Origin: Fimbriimonadaceae bacterium
GTDB lineage: Bacteria; Armatimonadota; Fimbriimonadia; Fimbriimonadales; Fimbriimonadaceae
Direction of reading: 5' to 3'
Assembly: GCA_026129685.1 (NCBI GenBank)
Contig: JAHCHO010000008.1
Location: 62,001-126,000 of the forward strand
Length of the DNA stretch: 64,000 nucleotides
In this document: piece by piece, positions 52,289 to 61,416 of the stretch
Layout: the number at the start of each line of letters is the position of its first letter
Numbering within the stretch: the stretch's first letter is position 1
Translations under genes and position numbers: made by a program
The notes under the pieces: generated by a model
Told to the model about the DNA's origin: nothing
Databases searched by the model: none
The model's input: only the letters and a program-made list of their open reading frames with translations

Positions 52289-54630
52289 CGCACCACGACC
52301 TTCCCACGGTACATGTCCATCCCGCAAGCGAACTTGATCTCGCCGGGCGGGTGGGCGGGTATCTCGACGCGAACCGGCACGTTAAGCGGGAGCTTCTTCT
52401 CGATCTTGAGTTCGGCGAAGAACAGGGTGTCGCCGCAACTTGGGTCGGCCTTTCGGACGAACGTGAGGGTGGCGGGCCGGTTGGCGGGGATCGTCACCGT
52501 GGCGGGCTCGTAGCCCCTCTCGGTGACGGTGATCGTCGTCTCGGTCGAAGCGGCCGGCAGATCGGCGGAGACCACGCGATGGCCCTCGCGCAGGTCGGGG
52601 GGCGGCGATAGGACGACGCGGTCGCCCGGACTCACCCCGTCGGCGACCACGATCGCGTCCTTCCCGCGCAACCCTAGGGTCACGACCTGCCGGCGAACCT
52701 CGAACTCCCCGTTCAGGGTCGGCACGGCCAGCCAGACAAGGGCTCGCTCACCGGTCGCGACGACGCCGATGTCGGTGACCGACTCGCGGACGATCGCTTC
52801 CGTCGGAACTACGATCGCCGAGCTTTGCGCGCCTACCACGAGGTCCATGGACACGAACTGCCCCGGCTTCACCGCGCCGTCCGCATTGGGGACGACCACC
52901 TCCACCGTGCCCGTGCGCGTGGCCGGGTCGACGGAGGGCGAGACCGACGCGACCCGCGCGACCCGGGCGGGACCATCCTTGCCGCGCACCGAGTACCGGA
53001 CGGACGCCCCGACCCCTATCCGGGCCAGGTCCGCCTCGGGAACGTTGGCTTGGAGTCGGATCGGGTCGGTCTGCGCGATCTTGAGGATCGTTTGTCCCGG
53101 CGCGACGAGTTGCCCGGGGGCTAGGACGCGTTCGGTCACGAGCCCATCGAACTCTGCGGCGATAAGGGCGTACCCCTGTTGCGCGGCGGCGCCTTGGAGG
53201 GCGGCTGACGCTTCGCGCACCATGGCGCGCTCTTGACCGATGCGAGCCTTGGCGGCATCCGCGCCCGACTGGGCTCGGCGGATCGCGGCGTCCTTGGCGC
53301 GGATGCCGGCGGTGAGTTGGGCGACCTTCTGGATGGCGGCGGCGGCTTCCGCTTCAACCCGTGTGCGCATCGCGCGAGCCGAGACCACCATCGCGCGCGC
53401 CTTGCGGACGTTTTCGCCCGCTCCGCGCACGACCGCGTCCGCCTTGTCCGCGTCGGCCTTGGCGCGTTGGAGTTCGTCGCGCGAGACCGCGCCCTTGCCG
53501 AACAGCGCGTGCGCACGCTCGAGTTCGGCCCGGGCGTAGTCGCGGTCGGCTTCGGCGGCGGCTTGTTCCGCCTCCCGGGCGGCGACTTCGGCCTCGGCGG
53601 CCCGGATGTCGGCGTCGGCTTGCGCCTTTCCCTGCTCGAACGCTCTCGCCATCGCTTTCGACTCGTCCAATTCGCCTTGCGCCATGCTCGCCTCGGCGCG
53701 CGCCTGCCGGACCTCGTCCAGCGCGGCCTCGTACTCCAGCGCGGCGACCCCGACCCCCTCTTGCGCGCGGCCGACCCCCGCGCGCTTCATGGCGACCTCG
53801 GGGTCGAGTTGGGACGTGTCCAAGCGCACCAAAGCCTGGCCCTTCGCGACGCGGTCGCCGACGTAGACCGTCATCGCTTGGATCGTGCCTGGAACCCGTG
53901 CGACGACGTTCTGCTCGATGTAGCCCACCGCCTGGCCGGTATAGGAGACGCTCGCCTCGAAGGGACGCCGCACGGCGGTGGCGAGCCGCAACCGACGGGT
54001 GCCCTCGGGAGCGGGGGTGTTCATCTCCATCGCCTGTGACTCGATCGGGGTCATCGCCCCCGGGCGGCGCAGGTTGTTGACCGCCCAGATCGCTACCGCC
54101 AACGCCCCGGCGAGGACAAAGAGGGAGCCCAAGACCCGGAAGTTGAAGACGGCCCCAGGTTCGAAGCGTTGGCCCGTCTTGCGGATCCGATAGAGGACGA
54201 ACAACACGAGTGCGATGGCGGTGCCGAACGTGGCCGCCTGCGGGAGAAGACTCGACCCGCCGGCCACCGTGTTTTGGCCGGTGCGGAGTTCGACGGTTCC
54301 GGAGGCGCCGTTCACGGTGACCGTAATCTCGTACAGCCCCGGCATCGAGAACACCGCCGGGACGACGTAGCGGCCGGGCCGGTCTCCCGTCTTGGCCGGC
54401 TGTTCGCGCTCGCCCATGTTCATGCCCGGCATCCGGGCGATCGCGCGGACCTCGGCCTTCTCGACGGGGGCGCCCCTGGCGTCCCTGACGGTGACCACGA
54501 GGTTGGCCCGACCCACGGGGATCGTGGCCGGGTCGGTGACCACGTCGAGTCGATAGGACCCGGCGGTCGTCGGCACCGCGCCGACGACCACCGCGAGTGC
54601 GAAGGTTAGGAAGAGGAGCAGAGTTTTCAA
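52285..54630 (-). CDS. Efflux adaptor (HlyD/MFP) fused to YtkA-like and cupredoxin-like domains
   Basis: A 781-aa periplasmic adaptor with extra domains at both ends. After the signal peptide (1-23), residues 27-118 form a YtkA/FixH-like beta-sandwich with a Met-rich MPGMNMGE segment. Two hydrophobic stretches follow (about 134-148 and 165-186). The MFP core (about 215-690) has lipoyl-like halves (GQAVGYIEQNVVARVPGTIQ and QGYALIAAEFDGLVTERVLA) around a long Ala/Glu coiled-coil. The last 80 residues look like a cupredoxin: ERGYEPATVTIPANRPATL, PSCGDTLFF and FACGMDMYRGKVVVR, with Cys and Met metal candidates. Coupled by ATGA to both neighbours. Copper handling is inferred. Confidence 0.9.
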   Translation of the reverse strand: MKTLLLFLTFALAVVVGAVPTTAGSYRLDVVTDPATIPVGRANLVVTVRDARGAPVEKAEVRAIARMPGMNMGEREQPAKTGDRPGRYVVPAVFSMPGLYEITVTVNGASGTVELRTGQNTVAGGSSLLPQAATFGTAIALVLFVLYRIRKTGQRFEPGAVFNFRVLGSLFVLAGALAVAIWAVNNLRRPGAMTPIESQAMEMNTPAPEGTRRLRLATAVRRPFEASVSYTGQAVGYIEQNVVARVPGTIQAMTVYVGDRVAKGQALVRLDTSQLDPEVAMKRAGVGRAQEGVGVAALEYEAALDEVRQARAEASMAQGELDESKAMARAFEQGKAQADADIRAAEAEVAAREAEQAAAEADRDYARAELERAHALFGKGAVSRDELQRAKADADKADAVVRGAGENVRKARAMVVSARAMRTRVEAEAAAAIQKVAQLTAGIRAKDAAIRRAQSGADAAKARIGQERAMVREASAALQGAAAQQGYALIAAEFDGLVTERVLAPGQLVAPGQTILKIAQTDPIRLQANVPEADLARIGVGASVRYSVRGKDGPARVARVASVSPSVDPATRTGTVEVVVPNADGAVKPGQFVSMDLVVGAQSSAIVVPTEAIVRESVTDIGVVATGERALVWLAVPTLNGEFEVRRQVVTLGLRGKDAIVVADGVSPGDRVVLSPPPDLREGHRVVSADLPAASTETTITVTERGYEPATVTIPANRPATLTFVRKADPSCGDTLFFAELKIEKKLPLNVPVRVEIPAHPPGEIKFACGMDMYRGKVVVR

Positions 54631-55916
54631 GGTCGGCTTCCGTTGGGGGCTTGGGTTCCCGAGGCGCGGTAGAGGCGGGCGAGCGCTCGCCGTTGGTCGT
54701 ATGCCGCGCGGGCGAGGTCGGCCCGTGCGCGGACGAGGACGGTAAGGGCGTCGAGTTGCTCGAGGAGGACCCCCTTGCCGGCCTCGACGCGGAGCCTCAC
54801 GACCTCCAGAGCCTCGAGGGCCGAGGAGACGGACGCCTCGGCGCTCGCGGCGTTCGCGGCCGCGACCTCCAGATCGATCCAGGCGGTACGGACCTGCTTT
54901 TCCGCCGCGATTCTCGCCTCGCGGAGGGCCTCTTCCGCGCGGACGCGCATCGCCTGCATTCGAGCCGCCTCCGCGCGTCGCTCACCTCCGTCCCACAGGG
55001 AAAGGCTCATCACGACGCCGACGGTGCTGCCGCGCATCATCCGGTCGCTCGAAGCGTCGGTCATCGCCTGGCCATAGACTTGGGGTCCGAGCGCGCCCGT
55101 CGCGGCGCGAAGGTCGAAGGCCGCGACCGCAACCCGCGCTAACGCCGCGACCACGCTTCCCCGGTTGGTGCGGGAGCGGGCGACGAACTCGTCGAGGCTC
55201 CCCTCCGGAAGCACGGGGGCAAGGTCTCCGGCGACTTCCATCGGCGTCGCCATGTCGGCGCCCATCGCCGACTGGAGTTCGAGAAGCGCCTTCTGACGTT
55301 CGCTTTGGGCGACGGCGAGTTCGCGCTTTGCCATGGCCAGTTCGGCCCCCACTCGCTGCACCGAGGCCAGAATGTCCTTGCCCGCGTCGAACCGGGCCTG
55401 GGCCACTCGTACCATCTCCTCGACCGCGCGGACGCGCGCTTCGGCGGCGGATTCCATGGACCGGGCGAAGAGGGCCATCAGGTAGGCCTCCTCCGCCATG
55501 AGGCCCGCTTCCGCTTGCGCTTCGGCAAGCTCGGCGAGGGCGGCGCGTTCCTCGGCGCCCGCCGAAGCGACCCGAGCCTGAAGGCTTCCGCCGGTGAACA
55601 GGGGGACCATCAGCATGAGGTTGGCGACGGCGGTGTCGCCGGGTGGGACGGTCATCGTGGCGTCGGGCATCGTCCCCGGCGCCGACCGGAGGATTGCGCC
55701 GGGCTTGGTGCTCGCTAGGAACCCGCTGGCGGAGAGTTGGGGCGATTGCCGGGCGCGCGCGCCGCGTGTGGCCTGCCGGGCGGCTTCGACGTTGGCTCGC
55801 GCCGCTCGGACCGTGGGGCTTTCCTCGCGGGCGCGCCGGATCGCGGTCCCGAGGTCGACGGGCTGGCAAGCCGCGCACACGGGCCAAAGGAGGGGAAGAA
55901 GGCTAAGCCTTTTCAT
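54627..55916 (-). CDS. TolC-like outer-membrane efflux protein
   Basis: A 429-aa protein of the OEP family that forms the outer-membrane duct of tripartite pumps. A signal peptide (about 1-17, ending CAACQ, possibly a lipobox LLWPVCAAC) is followed by the long, Ala-rich helical repeats typical of the family: VDLGTAIRRAREESPTVRAA, ARFDAGKDILASVQRVGAEL, and the second half repeat EAGKGVLLEQLDALTVLVRA. The ATGA overlap at its 3' end couples it to the adaptor, and its 5' end overlaps the Spy-like gene (ATGA). Confidence 0.92.
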   Translation of the reverse strand: MKRLSLLPLLWPVCAACQPVDLGTAIRRAREESPTVRAARANVEAARQATRGARARQSPQLSASGFLASTKPGAILRSAPGTMPDATMTVPPGDTAVANLMLMVPLFTGGSLQARVASAGAEERAALAELAEAQAEAGLMAEEAYLMALFARSMESAAEARVRAVEEMVRVAQARFDAGKDILASVQRVGAELAMAKRELAVAQSERQKALLELQSAMGADMATPMEVAGDLAPVLPEGSLDEFVARSRTNRGSVVAALARVAVAAFDLRAATGALGPQVYGQAMTDASSDRMMRGSTVGVVMSLSLWDGGERRAEAARMQAMRVRAEEALREARIAAEKQVRTAWIDLEVAAANAASAEASVSSALEALEVVRLRVEAGKGVLLEQLDALTVLVRARADLARAAYDQRRALARLYRASGTQAPNGSRP

Positions 55917-56356
55917 GGGGTTTCGATCTCTCTGAGTTGAGCGGGGGTCAGCACGCGCAGCGAAGCGTTCCAGTGTTCTTGGCGGACCGCGTCGTAGCGG
56001 CGGGACAGGGCGGCATAGTCCTGCAATCCGGCGCGGAGTTGCTCGAGGGTCCGCTTGCCGTCGCGGGCGGGGGAGGAGGCGGCGCTCATGGCCGACTCAA
56101 GGGCGGCGCGTTCGCGCCGCCAATCGGCGTCGAGGGCGCGAACACGAGCCTCTTGTTCCGAACTCAGGTCAAGTCGCAGCAGTTCGCCCGGTTCCGGCTT
56201 ACGGAGCGGCGGGGGCTTGGTCGAGGCCACGGGCCGTTGCGGGGCGACCGGCCCTGGGCCGGGAGAACGACCCAGGACGCCGAAAGCGAGTGCCCCGGCA
56301 GCGGCGAGGAGGCTGACGAGCAGCCCAGGCCCGAAGAACGGTCTAGGTTTTGCCAC
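55913..56356 (-). CDS. Spy/CpxP-like periplasmic metal-stress protein
   Basis: A 147-aa protein with one N-terminal membrane segment (about 10-28), a Pro-rich linker, then a long helical part with RLDLSSEQEARVRALDADWR and a closing VLTPAQLREIE, the L-T-x-x-Q motif of Spy/CpxP-like proteins. Such proteins are chaperones or heavy-metal sensors in envelope stress and often precede metal efflux genes. Overlaps the TolC-like gene start by 4 nt (ATGA). Confidence 0.72.
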   Translation of the reverse strand: MAKPRPFFGPGLLVSLLAAAGALAFGVLGRSPGPGPVAPQRPVASTKPPPLRKPEPGELLRLDLSSEQEARVRALDADWRRERAALESAMSAASSPARDGKRTLEQLRAGLQDYAALSRRYDAVRQEHWNASLRVLTPAQLREIETP

Positions 56357-56467
56357 GCCGACCTCGGGACGGAGGCCGCGCGAAACTCGGTGAAGACATG
56401 GGAGAGGAACCTTCGCGGCAAGACGCGCGCCGTCCTTCGCGACGCGAAGGAACGGGACGACGAAGCG

Positions 56468-56890
56468 TCAGGCGGCGGGGGGCGCGCGGAGCGGGTGTCC
56501 GGGCGAATCGGGGGATCGAATCCGGGGAGCCGAACGACTCGGGAGCAAGGGCGCCTCGCCCACGAGCGCGAGCGAGACGAGTTCGGACGGGGCGGGCAAA
56601 GGGAGAACCAGGACCGGCGGGGACGTGAGCGGGGCGGTCGTTTCCGGGCTTGGGGCGGCGGCGGCGCGAATCTCACACCCGCATCCGAGCGGCTTTGCCG
56701 CGATCGTGGCGCGGCTCGCACAACACAAAAGCTCGGGGCGTGGACCTTGGCAACACGGCATGCCGCAAGCCGAAACGGCCGGGGCGATGGTCGGAGAGGA
56801 CGTCGGGAGGGCACCGGAAGGCGCAACCGCCAAGACAAGGGCGATCGTGCCAAGCCACGGGGTCAAGCGCTTCCGGACGCGGCGCATCAC
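56468..56890 (-). CDS. Small Cys-rich exported protein
   Basis: A 140-aa protein starting with a signal peptide (about 10-29, ending SGALPT). The mature N-terminal part is rich in cysteines in close pairs: CGMPCC, ELLCC and GCGC, a pattern fit for copper or other soft-metal binding; the rest is Pro/Ala/Ser-rich. It is the first gene of the minus-strand run that continues with the Spy-like, TolC-like, adaptor and pump genes, with 111 bp before the next. Metal binding is inferred from Cys spacing and context; the protein is otherwise unrecognised. Confidence 0.6.
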   Translation of the reverse strand: MMRRVRKRLTPWLGTIALVLAVAPSGALPTSSPTIAPAVSACGMPCCQGPRPELLCCASRATIAAKPLGCGCEIRAAAAPSPETTAPLTSPPVLVLPLPAPSELVSLALVGEAPLLPSRSAPRIRSPDSPGHPLRAPPAA

Positions 56891-56941
56891 CGATACTATA
56901 CATCCGTTGGCTCGGGCCGATGGGAAGAATCGCTCCCCGCG

Positions 56942-59035
56942 CTACGGACGACGGCGCGCCTGGACGCGGACGGCCTTCCCCTGTCTGCCGCCCAAGACCG
57001 GGAACAGGTCCCATCGCCCCTTCCCGGCCGGCTCTAGGTGAAACTCGCGCGCGTTGTCGCGAAGGAGGGTCCGAACCTCGTTCGAGAACGCCCCGGACGC
57101 GCGGGCGGTCTCCCACTCGCGCACGGCGTCGAGGATCGCGGTCGTCTTGGCGTCGAGCCGAAGGCTGTCCGAACCCGCCGCCGAACGCTGGGCGGCGCTG
57201 TCCATGCTCGCCGCGAGGGCGAAGCCGGCGTCGTACCCCGCCGCCCGCGCGAGGAGCCACTCGGCATCGGCGAGGGTGGTCTCGGGACGGAGCGAGAACC
57301 AGCCGAGCATTCGGGGCAGAAGGTTGCGCGTGTAGAGCAGCTGGTTTTTGAAGCGGTACAGGGTCTGACTCTCGCGAAAGCCCGCGTACCACGGCTCGCC
57401 CCAGTTGTAGTAGGTCGCGATGTGCCAGGTGAAGTGGGAGGGGTTGCTCGCGTCGTTGCGGACCTCGCCCCGAGACTCGTCCGAGAGTGCCTCGTACCAG
57501 GATTGGGTGAAAAGGACGCGTCCGTACTGCCCGTGCCCCGTGCTCCAGTTCCCTTCGAGTCCGTCCAGGGAGATCTGACGCACGCCCGTGCGGTTGCCGA
57601 ACTCGGCCAAGTTCCGCGCGACCTCGCGCGAAAGGTCGGCGTTCGTCAGAAACACGTTGTAGGGATGGTCCATCAGCTTGCCGACGGGCTCCCCGGGAGG
57701 ATGGGCCGTCGCGCGGGTGCCCCAGGCGCCGCGCTGGCAACCCAGCAGTCGCCAGGGCGCGGACGACGACACCGACTCGTAACGAACAAGCTCGTTGCCG
57801 ATCGCGACGGTGTTCAAGTCGGTCCGCTTGGCAAAACAGTCGGGCGCTTCGACCTGGATCTCGGTCTGGTCGGCGCTAAGTTCCCCCTCGAGACGGCTTG
57901 TACCGATCCGGGCGAGGCGAGGGTCGGGGGTCGGGGTGACGTAGGGGTCGTTGGGCGTGATGAAATTGGACAGCGAGTGGACGCCCACCCGAATGCCCGC
58001 TCGCTTGGCTTGCTCGACGCACTTTCGGAATCCCGCCTCGCCGTTCGGGAACAGGCTCGGCTTCAGGTGGAAGCGACCCCACGTTTCGAACGGCGAGCTG
58101 TGGTACAGGTACCGGAGTCCCGCGCGCTGGGTCATCGCGATCGCCTGGTCGATCGTGTCCTCGCCAAAGTCGAGGATCAGGTAGGAGAGGTTGGCCCGGG
58201 GGGAGGTCTTGGCCCAGACGCCGTCCAGAATCGGATGCGGGAGACCTTCCGCTTTTTCGATCCGCCCGATCGTGGCGAGCGCCTTGTCGGCAGGACAGGC
58301 GAACAGGGCGATCCTGCTGCCAACCACGCCCCCGTCGTTCAGTGCGGGGGCGACATAGTGCTCGTGCCCCCAGTTGGCGACGATCCGGTCTCGACCACGG
58401 TCGCGGCAGAACGCCTGCAGAACGCTGCCAAAAGGGGTCGGCCAGGCGGTGTTGCCACGAAACAACTGGTCCTTGCTCAGTTCGACCGGAAGGTCCGGGT
58501 AATGGCCGGGGTCGTCCAGCGTCTGGCCGTCGATCCCGATATCGTTCTCGTCGGCGGGCGCCCCGCCGAGGGTCTTCGCGTTCAAAGCCTGAACGCCGAT
58601 CGCGAACTCGGAGTCGCGCACGACGCCGACGACCTCGCCGACCACGTCGCCGATCGTGGTCGCGTAGGGACCCCACCACAGGAGGTCCACGCGACCCGCG
58701 GGCCGAAGGTCGACCAACTCGAACACGACGTGGGATGGGGACTTGCTCTCCGCCCGCACCTCGGCGCGGACGCCGTTGGCGAAGGAAAGGGCGAGGCGTC
58801 GGCGCTTAGGGTCCCACGTCGCCCTCTCCGGGGCGCTCCACGTGCCGTCCACCCGAATCTGGACTAGGGGCGAGGACTGGCCGGCCGCGCGGAACTCGCG
58901 CCCGTCGACGCGCCTCCGGATCGAGGACATCTGGCCGCTAGCGTCCACCACGAACTCGGCTTGGGGGGTGCGGAGGGTCAAGGCCGGACCGGCGGGAACG
59001 CAGAGGGGCAGAGCGAGGAGGGGAGCGAAGGACAT
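56942..59035 (-). CDS. Large secreted protein of unknown function
   Basis: A 697-aa exported protein with a signal-like start (MSFAPLLALPLCVPAGPAL). I do not recognise the family. The N-terminal third is a beta-sandwich as in glycosidase accessory domains (FVVDASGQMSSIRRRVDGRE, LLWWGPYATTIGDVVGEV). The middle reads like a TIM barrel of a glycosidase (DFGEDTIDQAIAMTQRAGLR, GEAGFRKCVEQAKRAGIRVG, VHSLSNFIT), interrupted by a beta insertion near 410-460, then RQISLDGLEGNWSTGHGQYG, where Asp and Glu could be catalytic. The ATG at 59035 was chosen for the signal peptide; a TTG at 59158 would add 41 unlike residues. It may act on polysaccharide. Divergent from the DUF255 gene. Confidence 0.7.
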   Translation of the reverse strand: MSFAPLLALPLCVPAGPALTLRTPQAEFVVDASGQMSSIRRRVDGREFRAAGQSSPLVQIRVDGTWSAPERATWDPKRRRLALSFANGVRAEVRAESKSPSHVVFELVDLRPAGRVDLLWWGPYATTIGDVVGEVVGVVRDSEFAIGVQALNAKTLGGAPADENDIGIDGQTLDDPGHYPDLPVELSKDQLFRGNTAWPTPFGSVLQAFCRDRGRDRIVANWGHEHYVAPALNDGGVVGSRIALFACPADKALATIGRIEKAEGLPHPILDGVWAKTSPRANLSYLILDFGEDTIDQAIAMTQRAGLRYLYHSSPFETWGRFHLKPSLFPNGEAGFRKCVEQAKRAGIRVGVHSLSNFITPNDPYVTPTPDPRLARIGTSRLEGELSADQTEIQVEAPDCFAKRTDLNTVAIGNELVRYESVSSSAPWRLLGCQRGAWGTRATAHPPGEPVGKLMDHPYNVFLTNADLSREVARNLAEFGNRTGVRQISLDGLEGNWSTGHGQYGRVLFTQSWYEALSDESRGEVRNDASNPSHFTWHIATYYNWGEPWYAGFRESQTLYRFKNQLLYTRNLLPRMLGWFSLRPETTLADAEWLLARAAGYDAGFALAASMDSAAQRSAAGSDSLRLDAKTTAILDAVREWETARASGAFSNEVRTLLRDNAREFHLEPAGKGRWDLFPVLGGRQGKAVRVQARRRP

Positions 59036-59202
59036 CGGTCGACCTTGGGGGACGAGTTGCGCCCGTCGTCGTGGGGATTCTGCGTCACGGGTCTTGGCTC
59101 CTCCCGCGATCGGGTTCCATGCTCCGGGCCGGTTCGGCCAAGACCCCGTAGGATGCAAGCTCGTCGAGGAAGCCGGACACCGTCCGCCCGCTATACTTGC
59201 CT

Positions 59203-61413
59203 ATGCCCAACCGGCTTGCGAACGCGACTTCGCCCTACCTCCGCCAGCACAAGGACAATCCGGTGGAGTGGTACCCGTGGGGCGAGGAGGCCTTTACCCG
59301 CGCGCTTCTAGAGGACAAGCCGGTGTTCGTCAGCGTGGGATACGCGTCGTGCCATTGGTGCCACGTGATGGCGCACGAGTCGTTCGAGGATCCCGAGGTC
59401 GCGGCGATCCTGAACCGGTACTTCGTGAGCGTCAAGGTGGACCGCGAGGAGCGGCCCGATGTGGACGAGGCCTACATGACCGCCGTCCAGCTGTCTACCG
59501 GGCGGGGAGGCTGGCCGATGAGCGTGTTCTGCACCCCTCAGAAGCGCCCCTTCTTCGGCGGCACCTACTTCCCGAAGGAGGATCGGGGACAGAGTCCCGG
59601 GTTCAAGACCCTTCTGCGCAGCCTCGCCCAGACGTGGATGGAACGGCGGGCGGAGATCGAGAAGGCGGCGGCGGAATACGAGGCGGCGCTTCGGCAGACC
59701 TTGGGGCGGCGCTCGCCGGAGACCAACGCTCAACTGAACCACGAGTTGTTCGACGCGGCGGTGGCGGCGCTCGCCGGAGATTTCGACGAGGAGCGCGGAG
59801 GGTTTGGGGAAGCCCCCAAGTTCCCCCCCCACACGGCGATCGACTTCTTGCTGGCCTACGCGCTGAGCGAGAAGGCGCCGGAAGATCTGCGCCAAGCGGC
59901 GATCGTGATGAGCGTGTCGACGCTCGAGGCGATGTGCCTGGGCGGGTGTCACGACCACGTCGGCGGCGGGTTCCACCGCTACTCGACGGACCGTGACTGG
60001 CTCCTGCCGCATTTCGAGAAGACGCTGTACGACAACGCCCTCATGCTGGCGAACCTGTCCACCGCCGCCGCGCTCATGGCGAGAGACCTTCCCCGGCAGG
60101 CGTCGTTGTACCAGCGTTGTGCGGTTCGGCTGGTCGAATGGCTGGAGCGGGAGATGACCTCGAGCGAGGGGCTGTTCTACAGCGGGCTCGACGCCGACAG
60201 CGAAGGCGAGGAAGGGCGCTTCTACACCTGGACGGGGGGCGAGGTGCGTCGGGTCTTGGGGAGCGGGGCCGATGCCTTTCTGAGCGCATACCGGTTCCGG
60301 GAGGAAGGGAACTACGAGGACGAGCTTTCGGGGAAGCGCACGGGGCGGAACATCCCGCACCTCGAATCGGACGACCAGGGGGCGAACGAACTCGCGCTGA
60401 TGAGCCTCCACGAAGCGCGGGAGCGCCGGATTCGTCCCGGACTCGACGACAAGGCGCTCGTCGGGTGGAACGGCCTCGCGATCCAAGGACTGGCGCGAGC
60501 GGGGCGGGTGGACTTGGCCGCGCGTTGCGCGGAGTCCCTCTTGCGGTACGAGACGGTCCACGGCGAGTTGCCCCATCAGATCGCGAACGAGACGGCGAGC
60601 GGGTCGGGGTATCTGGACGACTACGCGCACCTGGCCCATGGCTTGTTCGAGTTGGCGGCGGTTTCCGAAGACGCTCGCTGGGAACGGGAGGCGGCGCGAT
60701 TGACGGCGACGATGGTCGAGCGCTTCTACGACTCAGGGGAGGGGGCGTTCTTCGGGACTTCGGAGAAGCACGAGCGGCTGTTCGGGCGGACCAAGCCCGT
60801 GCTCGACCAACCGACGCCGAGCGGGAACTCGGCGGCGATCGCCTGCGCGATGTTTTCGGGCGATCAGGGGCGAGCCGAGCGGAGCCTACGGTCGCTTCTC
60901 GGATGGATGGCCCGCGCGCCGCAAGCGACCGAGGGGCTGCTTCTCACCGCCTTCACGTACGTCGCGATGCGCGAGGCGTCCGGATTTCCGCCGCCGGTGG
61001 CGATCGAATCGCCGATGCCCGTCGCCAAGGCCCCGGAACCTCCGGCCGAGGCGGGAGCCCGCACGTCCGCAAGGTTGGCGAGCAAGGAGGTCGCGGTGGG
61101 GGCGGACGGCTGGGCGGGGAACATCCTGGTCCTGGATGTCCCGGAAGGGCTCCACCTGGTGGCCAATCCCGCGCCGGACCGGTGGACGAAGCCGACGAAA
61201 CTGTCGATCGAGCCCGTTCGCTACGAGGTGGACTATCCGTCCGGCACCGACGGTCGATACGCGGGGGAGGTGCGAATCCCGTTTCGGGTCGCGCTCGAGC
61301 CGGGTGAGTCGGGCGCGGACTACGAGTTGGAGGTCGAACTCCAAGAGTGCACCGAGTCGGAATGCCGAGCGCCGCGAACGACGCGCCTGAGTGGCGTGGT
61401 CTACCGGGCTTGA
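59203..61413 (+). CDS. DUF255/YyaL-type thioredoxin-fold protein
   Basis: A 736-aa protein of the YyaL/SPATA20 family. The N-terminal thioredoxin-like domain has [20 protein letters not shown] and the C50-H-W-C53 pair in [28 protein letters not shown] and PFFGGTYFP follow. The rest is an (alpha/alpha)6 toroid like that of N-acylglucosamine epimerases ([40 protein letters not shown]). The last 120 residues are an added beta domain with a C-terminal Cys pair ([17 protein letters not shown]). The family's biochemical role is unsettled. ATG 59203 is used; TTG 59197 is possible. Confidence 0.92.
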   Translation: MPNRLANATSPYLRQHKDNPVEWYPWGEEAFTRALLEDKPVFVSVGYASCHWCHVMAHESFEDPEVAAILNRYFVSVKVDREERPDVDEAYMTAVQLSTGRGGWPMSVFCTPQKRPFFGGTYFPKEDRGQSPGFKTLLRSLAQTWMERRAEIEKAAAEYEAALRQTLGRRSPETNAQLNHELFDAAVAALAGDFDEERGGFGEAPKFPPHTAIDFLLAYALSEKAPEDLRQAAIVMSVSTLEAMCLGGCHDHVGGGFHRYSTDRDWLLPHFEKTLYDNALMLANLSTAAALMARDLPRQASLYQRCAVRLVEWLEREMTSSEGLFYSGLDADSEGEEGRFYTWTGGEVRRVLGSGADAFLSAYRFREEGNYEDELSGKRTGRNIPHLESDDQGANELALMSLHEARERRIRPGLDDKALVGWNGLAIQGLARAGRVDLAARCAESLLRYETVHGELPHQIANETASGSGYLDDYAHLAHGLFELAAVSEDARWEREAARLTATMVERFYDSGEGAFFGTSEKHERLFGRTKPVLDQPTPSGNSAAIACAMFSGDQGRAERSLRSLLGWMARAPQATEGLLLTAFTYVAMREASGFPPPVAIESPMPVAKAPEPPAEAGARTSARLASKEVAVGADGWAGNILVLDVPEGLHLVANPAPDRWTKPTKLSIEPVRYEVDYPSGTDGRYAGEVRIPFRVALEPGESGADYELEVELQECTESECRAPRTTRLSGVVYRA

Positions 61414-61416
61414 GGA

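Noticed and set aside
48798-52307. 1169-codon minus-strand frame overlapping the RND gene
   Set aside because: Same strand but another frame, Arg/Pro-rich with no pump motifs; the frame ending at 48890 carries the family.
57038-58867. 609-codon plus-strand frame
   Set aside because: Antisense to the secreted protein gene; shadow.
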